Part shown: positions 1-11,100 of the stretch, piece by piece
Layout of the letters: each line of letters opens with the position of its first letter
How positions within the stretch are numbered: the first letter of the stretch is position 1
Origin: Rotaria sp. Silwood1
Taxonomy: Eukaryota > Rotifera > Eurotatoria > Philodinida > Philodinidae
Length of the DNA stretch: 64,000 nt
Assembly: GCA_905250075.1 (NCBI GenBank)
Contig: CAJNOP010000101.1
Location: forward strand, 148,570-212,569
Reading direction: 5' to 3'
The notes under the pieces: generated by a model
Databases searched by the model: none
Seen by the model: the letters and a program-made list of their open reading frames with translations, nothing else
Told to the model about the DNA's origin: nothing
Program-made: the position numbers and the translations under genes

Positions 1-127
1 CATTTGACTGACGAGTTGTTCGATTTGTTGAGCCAATCCGATTTTGTTCTCGTCATTCATCCATCCACTACAATTGGCAATGAAAATGAACTCGTTTGTT
101 TGATCATTATTTAATGCTCGACAACAA
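1..127 (-). pseudogene. Truncated VWA-domain protein fragment
   Basis: Read on the minus strand from 127 to 1 there is one open frame containing FIFIANCSGWMNDENKIGLA, which resembles the first strand and MIDAS loop of von Willebrand A domains of the VWA5A/VIT type (usual core D-x-S-G-S-M, then E-K-I-x-L-A). The first MIDAS aspartate is Asn here and the second serine is Trp, so metal binding would be lost. The frame runs off the left edge of the window. Its upstream end is cut within a few bases by the TGTGGG-type array starting at 128, so no start or promoter can be in place. I read it as a broken gene end. It could instead be an internal exon of a gene lying to the left. Family assignment rests on motif resemblance only. 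Confidence 0.5.
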
Positions 128-465
128 GGGTGTGGGTGTGGGTATTAATGTGGATGCGGGTGGGTGTGCGTGTTTGTGAGCATCTTGCTTTACGAGAGCT
201 CAACACCCACACCCACAAACACTCAAATTATACCCACACTCACATCCACAAACACTCAAATTACACCCACACCCACACCCACACCCACACCCACACCCAC
301 ACCCACACCCACACCCACACCCACACCCACAAACACTCAAATTACACCCACACCCACATTCACGCCCACACCCACACCCCACACCCCACACCCCATACCC
401 ACACCCCACACCCCACACCCCACATCCACATCCACACCCACACCCACACCAACGCCCCACACCCA
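128..465. repeat. Telomere-like paired array (G-rich then C-rich)
   Basis: A degenerate TGTGGG tract (about 128-180) is followed by a spacer of some 25 bp and then a long CCCACA tract (about 203-465). The part around 266-330 is an almost perfect run of CCCACA. The two tracts are inverted complements, so either strand can fold into a hairpin. Threonine/proline/histidine-rich open frames here are translations of the repeat and not genes. Confidence 0.9.
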
Positions 466-1087
466 TACCCAAAAACGCGTAAATTTCCAAAAATATACTT
501 GTTTTAACAAGTTCGTACCTTCTTAACGCGTTTAAAAGCGTTTTTTTGACTGTCTTCACTGCCTGGGCAGGCTCGAAAATGTGCCCTGTGCCTGTCCCAG
601 GAGAGGCCGTCAGGCAAATCTAACAGCCTGCTTGGACCTCTAATACATACAGCTGAAGCAGAGAAAGAAATGGAAGAGAAAAAAAAGGAGTAATATTTGG
701 TTATTCTCTTCTTCCTCTTCCGTTTTTTTTCAATCATCAGAAAATGTGTTAGTGTTTCCGCGACATTTATTCAATAAGTTTCTATATACGGACATACGTA
801 TTCATCATCGTAACAATGTATTGGTAGGAAGAAGGAGAACGGAAAAAGTGTCTATATATACCTCACTGTTGTGAAAGAATAATCCTACTAATGCCGAAAA
901 AACCTAAGCGTTTTGGGCCTTTTTTGTATTTTTCTCCTAGAGCCGTGTTTTCAAACTTCTGCTAGAAGACAATTGCAACAGGTGAGTCTTTCTGTATTGT
1001 ACGACACTTTTTTCTCGGTAGAACTTGTTCGACTTTAGTCATGTCTTTTTTCTCTAATTCACGATTAGGCGAGTAAAACAGAAAAGA

Positions 1088-1155
1088 GGGTGTGGGTGTG
1101 GGTGTGGATGGGGTGTGGGTGTGGGTGTGGGTGTGGGTGTGGGGTGTGGGTGTGG
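1088..1155. repeat. TGTGGG array interrupted by assembly gap
   Basis: About eleven TGTGGG-like units run directly into a block of 100 N. The far side of the gap (from 1256) is ordinary AT-rich sequence, so the array length and any C-rich partner are unknown. Confidence 0.85.
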
Positions 1156-1255
1156 NNNNNNNNNNNNNNNNNNNNNNNNNNNNNNNNNNNNNNNNNNNNN
1201 NNNNNNNNNNNNNNNNNNNNNNNNNNNNNNNNNNNNNNNNNNNNNNNNNNNNNNN
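1156..1255. other. Assembly gap (100 N)
   Basis: Exactly 100 N, the usual placeholder for a gap of unknown size. It lies inside a TGTGGG array, which is a likely reason for assembly failure. Joining across this point should not be trusted. Confidence 0.98.
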
Positions 1256-2462
1256 AGTAGAATCTTTTAGCAGATCAGGACCTCTTCAATTACAAGTAAT
1301 ATTATATTACATTTTAGTTATACATGCTGCATAAAACAATAGAACACTATAATTTAATTTTTGATTTTTAATTCAATAAATTACGAAGTGTAAGTAATTT
1401 AAACTAATGTTATTGATAACTTATTTTACGCATAAATTAAATTGACACTATGGCACAAGTTGCGGGTGACACTATTGCGAAGGAAGATTTGATCATCAGA
1501 GAGGGGAAATGATTTTCAGGTTTCTTAACTAAATTATGAGTGACTAGACTAGTGTCCTATAGCAATCGTGTAAGTGCACTATATGTTCTATCATTGTAGG
1601 GATTTGTCGTCTTTTTTTGTTTTAGTAATGGTATCAACACTTGTCTTCTTTGTTGTATATTCTACTGATATTTATCAATATCGCTCTCTACTATGTTCTT
1701 CCCCTTGCTTTGACTTGTCTGTTCATGAGTCGGATTTATTCTAACCGTTTTCGATCCAATTTTATTCATGCAATGGCATATGATGGAAAACAATCTTTTT
1801 CGTTTCAGAAAGTCTTGTATTTGAATCTAGTCAAAGATGGCTCTAAACGGTAGCTCAACAGTTGATTGTTTGGTATCTAGGAACGATGAAATCCATTCCG
1901 GCACAAAAACGTTTTCAATAAAATTCCTGTGTGATCAAAGAGGCGTACATCAAAAACTCTCTTTAGTAACAAAGAACGTGACAGCCATGTTTAAATGTGA
2001 AAAAAACTGCAGTAGTGTCTTCTTGATGATGTTCATTTATTGACATTGATGCAAAATACGTATAAAGTTACTGAATATTCGCTTTTGTGAATAATAACTT
2101 CCCATTGTCCAAATGAAATAGTTTCATTGTCATTCGCCATGTTTTCATCTATCATCTACAAAACATAAAGTACTTCAGTCACACGCAAGAACCCATATTA
2201 AATGATCAAAAAGCAAAAACAGTAGAACGACAGCGATATAAAAATCTCCAGTCTCAAAATATCAAACTCTACGAATGAATGACTCACATAATGAATGGAG
2301 AGCTTCGGTATGGGATAGGACTATTCAAAAGTTTGTCGTGAAGTAAAAATTGGTTCTTTCATGAACAAATGGAAATATCTCTGGTTTGATGTTTTAATAA
2401 TGTGTACACTTAGTATAAATCAGCTAAAAAGAACATAACATACATGAACACTGGGACAATAT
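1256..2462. other. Non-coding stretch, nothing recognised
   Basis: AT-rich sequence. Short open frames near 1641-1853 and 1837-2043 show no recognisable domain and no splice structure that extends them. I see no gene or RNA here. Confidence 0.6.
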
Positions 2463-2465
2463 TAG

Positions 2466-3377
2466 TGATCAGCGGAGTCACACTTTTTGATTCTGAAACC
2501 CGACCCGATTCCGAAAAATTTTTCTTTTCGATTGTGATTCCAACTCGGCCTCCGACTTCGAAAAACTTCGCAATTTTTTTTATAGCTTAGCGACAGCGAA
2601 TTCATATCAAGAAATCGATGATTATTTGGCTGCTGATTTTAGTGACCTTTTCTGACAATAAGAATTCTGATAGGAGGCCGTTAACTTGGGAATTCCGACT
2701 TTCGCCAATAAAGCTTTCGTCGATATACCTTCTGTACTTCCTTCAACAACTCTACTGAAATTTCGCCAAGTAGATTTTGAATTAGATTCGTATGTATTCT
2801 ATATTAATATTGATCCGTCACAACTGGCGAAAGTCCATCGTATTTTCGCCAACGCATTCTTTGGAATTTCGCTAATTGGCGAAAGTGTAGTGAAGTTTCA
2901 ACAATATATCTCTGGATTTTCGCCAGTGGTGAACATTCTAGTGGCGAGAACCCTATTGACGAAGTTTCGAATATTGATATTTTATTATTTTGGCGGCAAC
3001 ACCAGAATTTATATCCAATATTATCAAGCATTGCAAATATGGTTTATCGAATACCAGCTCCGAGTATGATCATTGAACCTTTTTTCAGAAGCGAAAAATC
3101 TTGTTGTAGAAAAACGAACACATATAGTAGTTATTAATATCAGTATCTTTCTTGGATCATTAGTTTCGCTTAAAATTGATTTATAAAACTAACAGTAGCA
3201 TATTCTTGTTTATTATATATGTTTATGAAAACACTTGTTTCTAAAACAAAATCAGACACGTTGATTTTTGTACTAATATAACTCAGATATTAGCTACCAA
3301 GTCTGGAAAATTTTTTTTCAATTCCAACTCCGACTCTGTCGGAGTCGGAGTCAGAATCGGGTTTCGGACTCCCGTGC
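2466..3377. mobile_element. Candidate TIR element with GAAACCCGA/GGAGTC ends
   Basis: The left end (about 2466-2560) and right end (about 3310-3377) are imperfect inverted copies sharing GGAGTC, GAAACCCGA, GATTC and clustered CCGACTC motifs. Between them are at least six TTCGCCA/TGGCGAA heptamers in both orientations (about 2701-2945), with a central palindrome near 2866-2890. No transposase is visible and I could not fix a clear target duplication, so the superfamily is undecided. The right end abuts an F-box-like coding fragment. Confidence 0.4.
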
Positions 3378-3746
3378 AGTTCTCTATTATCTACTGACGA
3401 AAAAGAACTGCTTAGTTTAATATCTAATAAGAATCAAATCACGAAAGTCAATTTAGAAACGATTACTGATATTGAAGAAGTTTATTTTCTTCTTGAACTT
3501 TGTCCTCGTATTATATATCTCAAAGTAGATTTTATAAATGATATAGATATGAAATTATTTGTACGAAATATTTTGATAAAAATTAAGATTACATGTAATC
3601 ATCAACTACGATTATTGTGTTTGTGTATATCAACTGCAGATGATCAAATGATTAAAACATTACAAACAATAATTCTTTCGAAATAACTTCTATTGAATTA
3701 TACGATTAAATGTATAGTGAATAATATCTATTTAGAATGGAAATAG
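3378..3746 (+). pseudogene. F-box-like family protein, C-terminal fragment
   Basis: One reading frame from 3378 to the TAG at 3744-3746 encodes a leucine-rich C-terminus with the pieces FLLELCP, NHQLRLLC, TADDQMIK and NYTIKC-NNIYLEWK. I recognise this arrangement from a large family of F-box-like proteins in bdelloid rotifers; this is recall, not a search. The frame holds a single internal stop, TAA at 3684-3686, and coding similarity resumes immediately after it in the same frame. The 5' part, including any F-box, is missing and the fragment begins at the end of the TIR element to its left. It is probably a dead gene end cut by the transposon. Confidence 0.45.
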
Positions 3747-3985
3747 TTATTAACAAATGTTGTATTGATTCATCTCTTTCACAAATTGAAATAAATTTTT
3801 CAAACTTATTCATTGTTTTTTTATTCTAATTAAATAGAATAATACTTTCATCCCTGTTTTTATTGATCTAGTTGTCTAATTTAACTTATTTTCATAATGG
3901 ATGGTTAAGTACTTTATGTTAAGAAGATTAACCATATTCGAGTCAAATGAACTCTCTCACCGATAAAATTAAAATATTACGTACT

Positions 3986-4047
3986 CGGGTGTGTGAGGGA
4001 TGTGAGAGGCTGCGTTTGAGCCGTCATTCAATTAAACCCACATCCAC
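3986..4047. repeat. Degenerate paired telomere-like tract
   Basis: A weak G-rich tract (GGGTGTGTGAGGGATGTGAG) and, after a spacer of about 26 bp, a short CCCACATCCACGC tract. It has the same polarity as the clearer pairs but is strongly decayed. Confidence 0.5.
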
Positions 4048-4621
4048 GCATGACAAATTTTTTTATCTTCACCATTCATTCGATGTATTATGAGTCAAGA
4101 TTTAAGTCAGACACTCGTTCTCAACACCTAAACATCGTTTCGAATCGAAGAAAAGATTGATGGGATTGTAAGAACGGGACAATTGCATATTTTAAATCTG
4201 TTTTTTGAAAATCGGTAACATTCAGAAGATATAAAAATGTCGAAAACGATAATAAACAGCTGATAGTTTCTTTATATGACGGTACATGGCTCAGTCTTAG
4301 ATTGGTCATTCACATCTAAAATGTTAATTTTAATAATGTAATTTTCTCATTGAAATAATCCATAGCGAAGTCTTACATATCTCGAAAGATTTTCGGCATG
4401 ACGACTAAACAATTTAAAAGCAATGTACCGACTCTTGCACTTCGCGCAGTCAGATACCTTACGGTGTTGAGGTCTTCAATCGTTAAAAGTTTCAGCTTGA
4501 CTGCTGATACTTTTGTCTAAAGTGGGAAATTTGTGGTGGACCTCCTCTTCACTTATGATAGGGATAGAGTTTCGAAATTCTAGAGTACTATTCATACAGT
4601 TACAACATATTTTATGTTGTA

Positions 4622-5392
4622 CAGGGTGTCACATAACCTTTGCCTTCCTCCTCTACAACTCAGAGTAACAATGTTATCCCAAATGTATTTTATACCAAAT
4701 TAAAGCGCGTCAAAAACTGGACTTATTGGTACTAAATGGTAAAGGTTATGAAGACCTTTTAATGTCGAATATTAAAAAAACTACTTGGAAAATCTCAAAA
4801 AATGTTCAAAAACTTCAGTTTTTTCATATGAAAGAAAAACACTCAATTTTTCAATAGCATTAGCTTTTGTTCATTGTTTTAGCTGTCTCGGACGTTTCAA
4901 AATGTGCTTATTGGATGCAGCTTTTCACGCGGCATCGGATGAGTATATTTCGTCAGCAACAATAATGAACAAAAGCTAATGTTATTGAAAAATCGAGTGT
5001 TTTTCTTTCATACGAAAAAAACTGAAGTTTTTGAACATTTTTTGAGATTTCCCAAGTAGTTTTTTCAATTTTTTATCTCAAAAAGATGGCTCAAAATATT
5101 TTTGAAATATGCAGTTTACCACAGCTTGACGAGCTCTACCGAATCATGTAAAAATATCCAAGAAAAAAGTTTCACTCCATTTTTGAACTACTAGCACCTT
5201 ACTTTTCTATATCAAAAAGTATCAAATTTCTGAAAATTTCTTATTTTCGACATTAAAAGGTCTTCATAACCTTTACCATTTAGTACCAATAAATCCAGTT
5301 TTTGACTCGCTTCAGTTTGGTATAAAATACATTTGTGATATTATTGATACTCTGAGTTGTAGAGTGGGAGGCAAAGGTTATGTGACATCCTG
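4622..5392. mobile_element. Palindromic Tc1/mariner-like MITE with TA target site
   Basis: The ends are CAGGGTGTCACATAACC and its inverted partner, which reads CAGGATGTCACATAACC from the other strand. They are flanked by TA at 4620-4621 and 5393-5394. The inverted arms extend about 150 bp, and an inner pair (about 4775-4880 against 4965-5070) continues the fold, so nearly the whole 771 bp can form one hairpin. The TA duplication and CAGGGTG-type terminus fit Tc1/mariner. No transposase is present, and the open frame at 4785-4979 is part of the arm. Confidence 0.8.
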
Positions 5393-5394
5393 TA

Positions 5395-8147
5395 TATTGT
5401 ACGAAATCGAAAAAACCTCAGTAAGATACAAAACTAGAATTATTGGATACGTTTTGTTTTGAAAGTTCAGTTTTCATCTGACTTAACAGATTTTTGTTAA
5501 TCTGACCTTCACGTTCAGATGAAGAATAGAATAAGAATGAAGTATATAGATTATTAGTTTTTTATAACTAGAGAAAACAAGAATAACGTTTATATTAGAA
5601 TAACGACAAGACAAAAATTTCATTCGATATTAGTAAGAATCTTTCTTCACATTTTTCAAAAAATAATATAGTATAATATTACGATAAGATACCTGAAACA
5701 GCAGAAAAAAATAAAAACCTTCGAACAAAAGAAAAGATGGCAACACAAGTTTCTTTTTAGTTTTGCTTTATATAGTATTTTTAGAAGTGACCATTGGAGT
5801 GTGTGTACAAGTTGATCTGATAAAACATGGATACTGACAGCTGCACAATCAAAAATCCAAAGACATTTTGTTAGTAAGATACAATTTAATTATATATGAC
5901 TGATTTTTGTTTGCGACATGTTCTAGAAAAGAAAATGAGAGCAAAGAGGCATTTTTACGTTGATGTGAAAAGTAATTCGATAAGAAAGAAGGGAAAAAAT
6001 GTTCGTCTTATGCGCATCCCTTTGATCAGCTCGTTGCTTCTCGTCTACACAAATATATTGTATAATTAAAGTACAATAAACGTCGTCATTCGAACATTGA
6101 TTATCTATAATCATCTTCTTTACTTATTTACTCTCAAGTCAATCCTAATCCTATATGCCTTTGGATGGGGTCGTAACCAACATAATCTACGAAAAGTAAT
6201 GAGCGAAAAATAGAAATATGATGAAAAATATCATGTGTTTTATCTTTTTTTGTTTCATTCATCGTCAACTGAGTACACATCTGTTTTGACTTAGAATAGA
6301 AGTATCGAAATTTTTATATACTCATCATATTTAGATGCAGACATCAGTTCAAAATAATGAATTATGTAACTAAAAATATATGTAAAAGAATTGAATTACC
6401 TAAAACTCTCTCAACATTGATATCTGCGATATAAACAAAAAGAAACTATAATAACAGTTAATTTGAATACTCTACAATATGATGTTCGCGCAAAGAAAAA
6501 ATAAAAAAGAAGATGCGGATCTAATTTATAAATAGCAAAAACTAATCATCTATTCAAGGCTTTGTCTAGCATATTGAAAAAAAAAAGAAAAAACGAATCC
6601 AATCAATCGAAAAAGTCAATTAGAAACATAGTACAAAACTATTCAATGCAATGAAATATTTAATCTTTAAAATTGATCATAATGCGTCTGAATAAAAAAT
6701 GACATCAAGTCAATTGTTTGACTGAATCAACATGTGTTAATCTTATAGAATAATAATACACAAACAATTCATTGAAGATGACTGCATATGAATAAATGAT
6801 GATAGCATGTCACGCGATGAAATTCTTTCACCTACGTGTATGTATATATAATGTGAAGACTTCGCTGCATCACACGCTATATTAATCATAAATACTAAAT
6901 AGAAATCAGATAATAAAAAATGCATAAGATAAAGTATGATATTTTGTTTTAAGTACAATCTATCTGGTAAGAATCAATTGGATTTTTATCTATTCGTTGT
7001 TTTTGCATATATTGATGGTTGTAAGTTCAGTTATTCTGTGAATACTTAAAAGTTTATTTTCATAAAATCGTGTAATTTTCTTACATAGTGAATCGAGTTT
7101 CTAATAAAAAAACAAATTTGTTCTGTGTTTATTCATTATTGAGAAAGAAAAATCAGTAGTACATATCACATATTCAATGTTATCTAAGAGATTGATGTCA
7201 TTATGGCTAATTCTTCATACAAATAAGTCTTTTTTTTTTTACATAATCTAGATGAAATGTATATTGTACTGAAAAACAAATACTATCTTTTTTTCTGATA
7301 TATTTTTCACTGTTTGATTTTCAAGGAAACTATAATAGTCTAAAGTAAGAAATACATAGGGGATAATATCATTTGACGTGCACTGCATATAGAGAAATCA
7401 TTCTTATACCTATTATACTAAGCTGTGCTATCGAATAAGTATTTCTTTTAGTATTATATTACTTATTCAGTCATAACTATGCATTATACGAGATAAGTAA
7501 TTTTTGAGAAACGATTCATATTAATTAATGTCTAGACTATACATTGTAGTAATTGATGTATAAAAGATTTAGTTGAAAGAAGTTAAGAAACAATCTAGTG
7601 GATTTTCTCTGGCTTTCTGATATGTTGAAATTAGTTTCAAAGATGCTCTAGAAAAAAATAAATAAACATGAGATTATAAAAGGATAAAGTTAATAATAAA
7701 AAAGATCGTCAATGAAAATATTTACTTACTGACAAGAATGATGTTTTTTAATGTATTCTAATTTTTCAACAAGATTCTGAAGAGTTTCAGACAAGATGCC
7801 AAGTTTTTATTTGTTTATGAACAAACAGATATAGATGAATCAGTTTACTTTTCTTTAGCTTGTAAAAAAGAAAAGATAATTTTAGTTTTTATCTAGTATA
7901 TCTATGCAAGACTTTATTATAGGTTATGAATTTTTATTAAAAAGTGCTTTATGAACAAAAAGATCAATATCAATTACTGTTATCTTTATTTCCATCTATT
8001 CAATTTTGTTTAGAAAAGTACATACAGAAGGACGTATATATTTAGATATATATAGATTCACATATATATATTTGAACATGCATAATGTTTTCTTTTTTTA
8101 TTTTTCCAGAAAATATGTATGAATAGATATAATTATTGATAGTCAAG
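5395..8147. other. Upstream region of the sodium channel, no gene seen
   Basis: About 2.75 kb of AT-rich DNA. No open frame shows a recognisable domain on either strand. It must contain the promoter of the channel gene, but I can point to no convincing core element. The last 25 bases before the ATG contain AG dinucleotides that could serve as splice acceptors for a 5' leader. Confidence 0.6.
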
Positions 8148-11100
8148 ATGGACTACCACTCGATTGTATTTCGCGAGTTTACACATGAATCATTACGACG
8201 TATTGAATGTTATCGACAACAAGAAGCCGAACATATTGCATCTCAACAATCACAACGATCAACAATCAATACAGACAATAATGCTGAACAGACTCGTATC
8301 AAAAAACAATCAAAAGACGAACATACTAGTTATAAACGTGTACCTAATAGAGAATTAGCTGTTGGACAAACATTACCACAACTTTTACAAAATAAATTTC
8401 CAGCTGAACTTATTGGAAAACCAATTGAAGAAATCGATTGGTATTATCGTACAGAATATGTATGTATAATCTTTTGAAAAGGTTTATTTTACTTTTTTGT
8501 TTAAATCACAGATATTTATGGTTATTAATCGAAATCAAACAATATTTCGATTCAGTTCAACATCAGCCTGTTTTATATTTTCTCCATTTAATTGGTTTCG
8601 ACGTTTAGCTATACGTATATTAACACATCCACTTTTTAGTACATTTGTTATGCTTACTATTTTAACTAATTGCATATTTATGACACTTAAAAATATATCA
8701 GAAGTGAATGAGTAAGTGATATTCTTATAGCTACTTCTAAATAATATTGTGTTTTTTTTTGTTTCTATTAAACATAAATAGATATATTTTTACAGGAATT
8801 TATACACTTGAAGCATTAATAAAATGTGTTGCACGAGGATTTATTCTACGAAAACATACATTTTTACGTGATCCATGGAACTGGTTAGATTTTGTTGTAA
8901 TTGTAATTGCGTATGTATTAAAAAGATGAGCAATATTTTATTTTGGACCTTTCTTTTTTTTTTGTTCGTTTATTTATAGGTATATAACATTTCTTGTCAA
9001 TTTAGGAAATGTTGCAGTACTTCGAACATTTCGTGTATTAAGAGCATTAAAAACTATTGCAGTTGTACCTGGTATATTGTTTAATATTAATAGATTATTC
9101 AGTAATTGATTATTGTAGGTTTAAAAATAATTGTTAATGCTTTAATACAATCTTTTATTTCTCTACGAGATGTAACTGTTTTATCAAGTTTTATTCTTTC
9201 TATATTTGCTTTGGTTTGAGATTTAGAAAAAAAAAACATTTTGGATAAATTTTTCCTTTAATTATAGGTAGGATTACAACTTTATATGGGTGTTCTTCGA
9301 CAAAAGTGTGTACCAACTTATGAATCTTATTTAAACAGTTCCAATTTTTCCAATATTGGATTTAATAGTTCATACAAATCCTATTTACAAAAAATTAATA
9401 ATGAAAGTATGTTGAGATTAGTAGGTAGCTGATGACTATTTATTGCGTTCAGAAATTCAAGTTAAATTGATTAGAGTAATAATTCAAATAGGACTGTCCT
9501 ATAACTATGGAAGAAATGCAGAAAATAAATCTTTTTGAATTATAATTTTAATACAGATAATGGCATTAGTGTGAAGAATGATGTCTCATTTTCCTTTCAT
9601 TTATTCAATAAATCAAAAACGACCCATGCACGTCTCCATGTACATAATAATTGTAATATTTATAGAATTGTTGTTCTTGTAAATCTCATTAGAACAGTCG
9701 TGAAATCGAATGTCCAAATATAACAGAAAAATTAGCACTAAGATTTCAACTATGATATTGCTATACATGCCTGAGAACATCTAAGAATATGTCGAAAACA
9801 TTGAATATAGGTAAATTTCAAATCTAATTTTTAAATAATTTTGTTTTGCTTTGTCTACAATGGTCCTGATGTTCTTTTTCTTCTTTTCTTAGTCCATAGT
9901 TCAAAAGACGATTTTTATATTTGATTGGATTATTTTATTTTTCGATTGATTCTTCGTTCGATTTTGCATCTTGTATTTAAATGAAACAGCATATCTTATT
10001 TGTTGAGAATCAATGAAACGAATAGATTTAGAATATGCCACTTTCATAATTCTTTTTTTTTATCAAGCTTTCTGCAGTAGATTGTATACAAGATTTTATT
10101 TGCTTTTCTTTTAATCATTCAAGACTTCAATCAATTATGAGTTCGAAACTAACTCTAACGAAGTCTTTAGAAAGAAATGTATACAATCATCGACGATAAT
10201 TTACTTGTCAATTTTTACTTTTCCAGCTAATTGGTATCGAGAAAATGAACGTTATGTTGTTTGTGGTAACGCAAGCGGAAGTAGAAAATGTCCTCATGGC
10301 TATGTTTGTTGGCAAGATCGAGGCATAAAGTAAATTTTTGTTCTTAATCATTAATTTAACATACTTTTGTTATTTTTATTTAGTCCTGATTTTGGATATA
10401 CAAGGTAGAATTTAAATACTTTTGTTTTTATATAAATTTCTGTTGGTATAGTTTTGATAATTATGGTTGGGCTATGCTTGCGTGTTTTCGTTTAATGACA
10501 CAAGATTATTGGGAAAATCTTTATCAACTAGTAAAAGAAAATAAAAACATAATTCCATAAATTATTATTATTATATTTTAATCTAGGTACTGTCAGCAGC
10601 TGGTGTTTATCAATTTTTTTATTTTGTTGCTGTCGTATTTTTTGGTTCATTTTATTTAGTTAATTTAATCTTAGCTATTGTTTCCATGTCTTATCTTGAA
10701 CAACAAAAAATAGTTGTAGCTGACAATGAAGAACGTGAAAAACGTAAAATTGAAGATGAACTTCAATTTCAAAATGAAGAAGCACAAAGAGTATCAGATG
10801 CTCATGCACATTCACATGTTGATCATGATCAATATGTTGAAAATGCATTATCTTTTCAAGATTCAAATCGTCAAATATCACATACTAGTATTTCTATTGA
10901 AGATAAACAAAACGAAAAAGTAAATGATTTCAAACGTTTCTTTTTTCTGTTTTTTAAATTATAATAAAATTTTTAGAAAAATGATTTAAATAACATACAA
11001 TCATTTCAAGCAATATTTTCTGATCAAACACTACAGAATTCAACAGATGAAGAGAAAAAACGTCAACAGACAAGCGGTATTTCTTATTTATCAGATCAAA

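Noticed and set aside
130..559. Long Thr/His/Pro- and Cys/Gly-rich open frames on both strands
   Set aside because: They are translations of CCCACA/TGTGGG repeats and occur in every array; no coding signal.
540..660. GC-richer block that might be a structured RNA
   Set aside because: No tRNA, rRNA or snRNA signature could be matched, and it may be a transposon end; not enough to call.
1641..2043. Two overlapping plus-strand open frames
   Set aside because: No recognisable domain, no splice signals connecting them to more coding sequence, ordinary AT-rich composition.
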